A DNA stretch of 13,719 nt from JAZDGL01 sp043806975. Lineage in GTDB: Bacteria; Patescibacteriota; Minisyncoccia; CAYZDR01. The DNA lies in assembly GCA_043806975.1 (NCBI GenBank), contig JAZDGL010000012.1:1-13719 (forward strand), given 5' to 3'. The notes under the pieces were generated by a model. It made no database searches and was not told the DNA's origin. It saw only the letters and a list, made by a program, of their open reading frames with translations. The translations under genes were made by a program, and so were the position numbers. Shown here one piece after another: positions 11,616 through 13,719 of the stretch; positions within the stretch are counted from its first letter, which is position 1, and each line of letters starts with the position of its first letter.

Positions 11616-13532
11616 ATGAACAAAATAAAAAAAATTTTTAATAACCATCCAAATATAATCGCCCTTGTCTTGCTTTCCATTATGGCAGTTTGCGCAATAA
11701 CAAGCATGGCGGGAGACAGCGCGATTGTTGATGAAATAGCCCATATTCCCGCGGGCTATTCTTATTTAAAATACGGCGACTATCGGCTCAACCCAGAACA
11801 TCCGCCGCTCATAAAAGACTTGGCAGGACTTCCGCTTCAATTTATGAATTTAAAGTTTCCCGAAAAGCACTCAACTTGGACGCAAGATGTAAATGGACAA
11901 TGGGAAGCAGGCTGGCACTTTATTTATCACATTGGAAACGATGCCGACAACATTATTTTTTGGGCAAGAATTCCGATGGTGCTAGTAATGCTCCTCTTGG
12001 GATTTTACTTATATAGAGCCTCGAGAGAATGGTTTGGGGAAAAAGAAGCCTTGCTCGCACTCGCCCTATTCGCTTTTTGCCCCAATATCATCGCCCACGG
12101 AAGATTTGTAACCACCGATGTTGGAGCCGCCGCTTTTATCTTTATTTCCATATATTACTTTTTGAAATGGATTACTCACCCCCTCCCAACCTCCCCCTCC
12201 GAGAAGGGGAGAAACGCTAAAAATTCAAAAAACATTTTAAAAGCCAGCATCGCTTTGGCGCTAGCGCAATTGGCAAAATTTTCAGCTGTTCTGCTAATTC
12301 CCGCTTTTTTGATAATTGTTTTTGTTTATACTATCGCAAAAATAATACAAAATTATAAAACAGAAAAACAATGTTCCGCCTTCGCAGTAATATGGCGTTA
12401 TTTTGGCGGTCTTCTTGCTATATTCATCTCTGCCTTTATTTTAATCGGGGTTTTCTATCTGCCGCATACAAAAAATATGCCTGTGGATAAAATTTACGCT
12501 CAAATTGACACAGGACTGCCGTCTGAAAAAGTAAAGTCCATTAATAATTTGCTAAAAAAGATGGCATCCAACCCCATCTTAAAGCCTCATTCTTATTACT
12601 TAACTGGGTTCGCTATGGTTGTGGGGCGAGTCGCGGGGGGAAACACCACTTTTTTTCTAGGAAAAGTAACCAACCAAAGCTTCCGCGCTTATTTCCCTGT
12701 CGTTTATTTAGCCAAAACACCGCTAGCAACTTTGATTTTAACCGCGACAGCAATCATAATGGCGCTAATATCAACAATTTTCGCCTTAAAACCGCTAATC
12801 TTAGGAAAATGGAAAAAAATGTTATTTGATTTTTTCCATTATATTCTAGAAAAAATTCATATACTCACTGCTCTTTTATTCATTTTTATTTACGCTTATA
12901 CAAGCATCACGGGAAATTTAAACATCGGTTTCAGGCATCTAATTCCGATACTTCCATTTATTTTTATGCTTGTCGGATACGAAATTATCAAAATCTTCAA
13001 AAAAACCAAAAGCAAGCATCATAAAGTTTTTGAGCTTGTTTTATGTGGCTTAATATTATGGCTTATCGGCGCCAATATCTGTATTTATCCGCATTACGCC
13101 GCCTACTTCAATGAAGCGGCAGGAGGACCAAAAAATGGCTATAAAATAGTTACCGATTCTAATGTTGATTGGGGACAAGATTTAAAACGGCTCGGACAAT
13201 GGGTAGAAAAAAATAAAATTGAAAATATCAAAGTGGATTATTTCGGAGGCGGAAGTTCTAAATACTATTTTTGCAAGCGAACAATAAATCCTAGCCTTAT
13301 CGGAGAAGAATCGCTCGCCGAAAACAAAGCCTACGATTGCAGAAACAGCTTTTACGAAGAATGGCATGCCAACAACGGAGAAACTTCTGGATGGATTGCT
13401 GTTTCAGCGACATTCCTGCAAAACAGCCTTTGGAATAAACAACAATTCGGAGAAAAAGATTACGAATGGCTTCGCCAGCGCGAACCAGATGCAATGATCG
13501 GATATTCAATACTGATGTATAAAATTGAATAA
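11616..13532 (+). CDS. GT39/PMT-type membrane glycosyltransferase
   Basis: 638 residues with about ten membrane helices, starting with one at residues 13-31. The GT-C fold signature is in the first external loop: VDEIAHIPAGYSYLKYGDY with the acidic pair Asp39-Glu40, then LNPEHPPLIKDL (58-69). Further family features are AHGRFVTTDVG (160-170), FRHLIPILPF (439-448) and DSNVDWGQDLKRLGQW (514-529) before a C-terminal soluble domain. Such enzymes take sugars from polyprenyl-phosphate carriers and add them to proteins or lipids outside the membrane. Acceptor and sugar are unknown. Odd point: residues 187-200 (THPLPTSPSEKGRN) are encoded by a C-rich hairpin repeat inserted in frame between two helices. 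No Shine-Dalgarno sequence precedes the ATG. Upstream is element C; a hairpin follows the stop. Confidence 0.9.
   Translation: MNKIKKIFNNHPNIIALVLLSIMAVCAITSMAGDSAIVDEIAHIPAGYSYLKYGDYRLNPEHPPLIKDLAGLPLQFMNLKFPEKHSTWTQDVNGQWEAGWHFIYHIGNDADNIIFWARIPMVLVMLLLGFYLYRASREWFGEKEALLALALFAFCPNIIAHGRFVTTDVGAAAFIFISIYYFLKWITHPLPTSPSEKGRNAKNSKNILKASIALALAQLAKFSAVLLIPAFLIIVFVYTIAKIIQNYKTEKQCSAFAVIWRYFGGLLAIFISAFILIGVFYLPHTKNMPVDKIYAQIDTGLPSEKVKSINNLLKKMASNPILKPHSYYLTGFAMVVGRVAGGNTTFFLGKVTNQSFRAYFPVVYLAKTPLATLILTATAIIMALISTIFALKPLILGKWKKMLFDFFHYILEKIHILTALLFIFIYAYTSITGNLNIGFRHLIPILPFIFMLVGYEIIKIFKKTKSKHHKVFELVLCGLILWLIGANICIYPHYAAYFNEAAGGPKNGYKIVTDSNVDWGQDLKRLGQWVEKNKIENIKVDYFGGGSSKYYFCKRTINPSLIGEESLAENKAYDCRNSFYEEWHANNGETSGWIAVSATFLQNSLWNKQQFGEKDYEWLRQREPDAMIGYSILMYKIE
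12175..12213. repeat. C-rich hairpin repeat, copy 5, inside the GT39-type gene
   Basis: Two C-rich blocks (CACCCCCTCCCAAC and CTCCCCCTCC) followed by GAGAAGGGGAGAAA; CTCCCC and GGGGAG pair. The layout matches the intergenic copies. The reading frame stays open across it and adds about 13 residues rich in Pro and Ser to a loop between membrane helices, where it can be tolerated. Confidence 0.7.
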
Positions 13533-13537
13533 AAAAA

Positions 13538-13565
13538 TAGGGCGGACCAAAAGGCATCCGCCCTA
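13538..13565 (-). terminator. Rho-independent terminator, minus-strand orientation
   Basis: A 9-bp stem (TAGGGCGGA / TCCGCCCTA) with a 10-base loop. On the minus strand it is followed by TTTTTTTATT; on the + strand it is followed by AAAAAATTAAAAA. The T-run therefore serves transcription entering from the right, although the gene that ends here (stop at 13532) is on the + strand. It may still act as a 3' stabilising hairpin for that gene. Confidence 0.65.
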
Positions 13566-13594
13566 AAAAATTAAAAAGCTGATCCGTCCTGTAT

Positions 13595-13623
13595 ATACTG
13601 AACCAGTAGGTTAAGGAAAGTTT
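13595..13623. repeat. Duplicated bipartite motif, right copy
   Basis: ATACTGAACCA (13595-13605), three bases, then GGTTAAGGAAAGTTT (13609-13623). The left copy at 1628-1665 has the same two blocks, the second differing at one base, with a 12-base gap. The meaning is unknown. Confidence 0.5.
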
Positions 13624-13635
13624 AAAAGTTGATTT

Positions 13636-13664
13636 TTTACAACTCCGCGAAAATTTGTTATCGT
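13636..13664 (+). promoter_or_regulatory. Possible promoter for the right-edge gene
   Basis: TTTACA (13636-13641), a 17-base spacer and TATCGT (13659-13664) with TG one base before it. Transcription would start near 13671, about 33 bases before the ATG at 13704. The -10 box matches consensus at only four positions. Confidence 0.4.
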
Positions 13665-13703
13665 GAAGTTAGAAAAAATAACTTTAGAAAGAAATAAAAA
13701 CAT

Positions 13704-13719
13704 ATGTCTCAAAACCAAA
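13704..13719 (+). CDS. Possible 5' end of a gene running off the right edge
   Basis: ATG at 13704 is followed by TCT CAA AAC CAA (MSQNQ) to the window end. Support comes from the promoter-like sequence upstream, the position after a gene-free leader of 170 bases and the AT-rich run before the ATG. Five codons cannot identify a family. Confidence 0.4.

Overview
The window looks like a Candidate Phyla Radiation (Patescibacteria, probably Parcubacteria-like) chromosome segment. The grounds are its low GC, its small and mostly minus-strand genes, and several protein types typical of these genomes: a coupling-protein-like ATPase with one N-terminal membrane helix, a 226-residue basic-core/acidic-tail protein, a Mur ligase lacking the usual N-terminal domain, GtrA, and a GT39-type membrane glycosyltransferase. 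The taxonomic call is an inference; no rRNA or ribosomal protein gene is present. The standard bacterial code fits: TGA ends two genes and no conserved Trp or Gly position needs recoding.

Layout, left to right. Positions 1-1713: a possible gene start running off the left edge, a + strand terminator, a HEAT-repeat protein and a short intergenic stretch. 1714-1785: tRNA-Gln(UUG). 1786-2137: a non-coding block of nested repeats. 2138-3745: dnaX (DNA polymerase III gamma/tau). 3923-5084: a GtrA-like membrane protein overlapping the 226-residue protein. 5215-8318: an 830-residue TraD/VirD4-like ATPase preceded by an acidic 130-residue protein and possibly a 39-residue peptide. 8646-8804: a previously easy-to-miss 52-codon + strand gene with a strong promoter, Shine-Dalgarno sequence and TTG start. 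8776-9825: an unassigned protein with a weak nuclease-fold signature. 9873-11167: a C39-like cysteine peptidase followed by a Mur ligase ATPase domain that lacks its C-terminal domain. 11616-13532 (+): a GT39-type glycosyltransferase. The last bases hold the first codons of another + strand gene.

The strongest unexplained structure is a family of three 153-208 bp elements (1887-2094, 8337-8489, 11393-11592). They share 22-bp terminal inverted repeats that begin TATAGCTCCCGCAAAAC, and the middle copy is inverted relative to the others. They resemble non-autonomous transposable elements (MITE-like, Correia-like). Each ends in a TATAA-type hexamer facing outward. The third copy lies between a good promoter and the glycosyltransferase gene and puts its own -10-like box 21 bases before the start codon. 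A second family of short C-rich hairpins occurs five times, once nested inside an element and once in frame inside the glycosyltransferase.

The cell-envelope genes (C39 peptidase, Mur ligase, GtrA, GT39) suggest surface or glycan work. The C39/Mur pair shows signs of decay: a TGA seven codons after the best-placed ATG, and loss of a Mur domain. The ATPase cluster suggests a DNA or protein translocation machine of the kind seen in these bacteria, but no other secretion components lie in the window.
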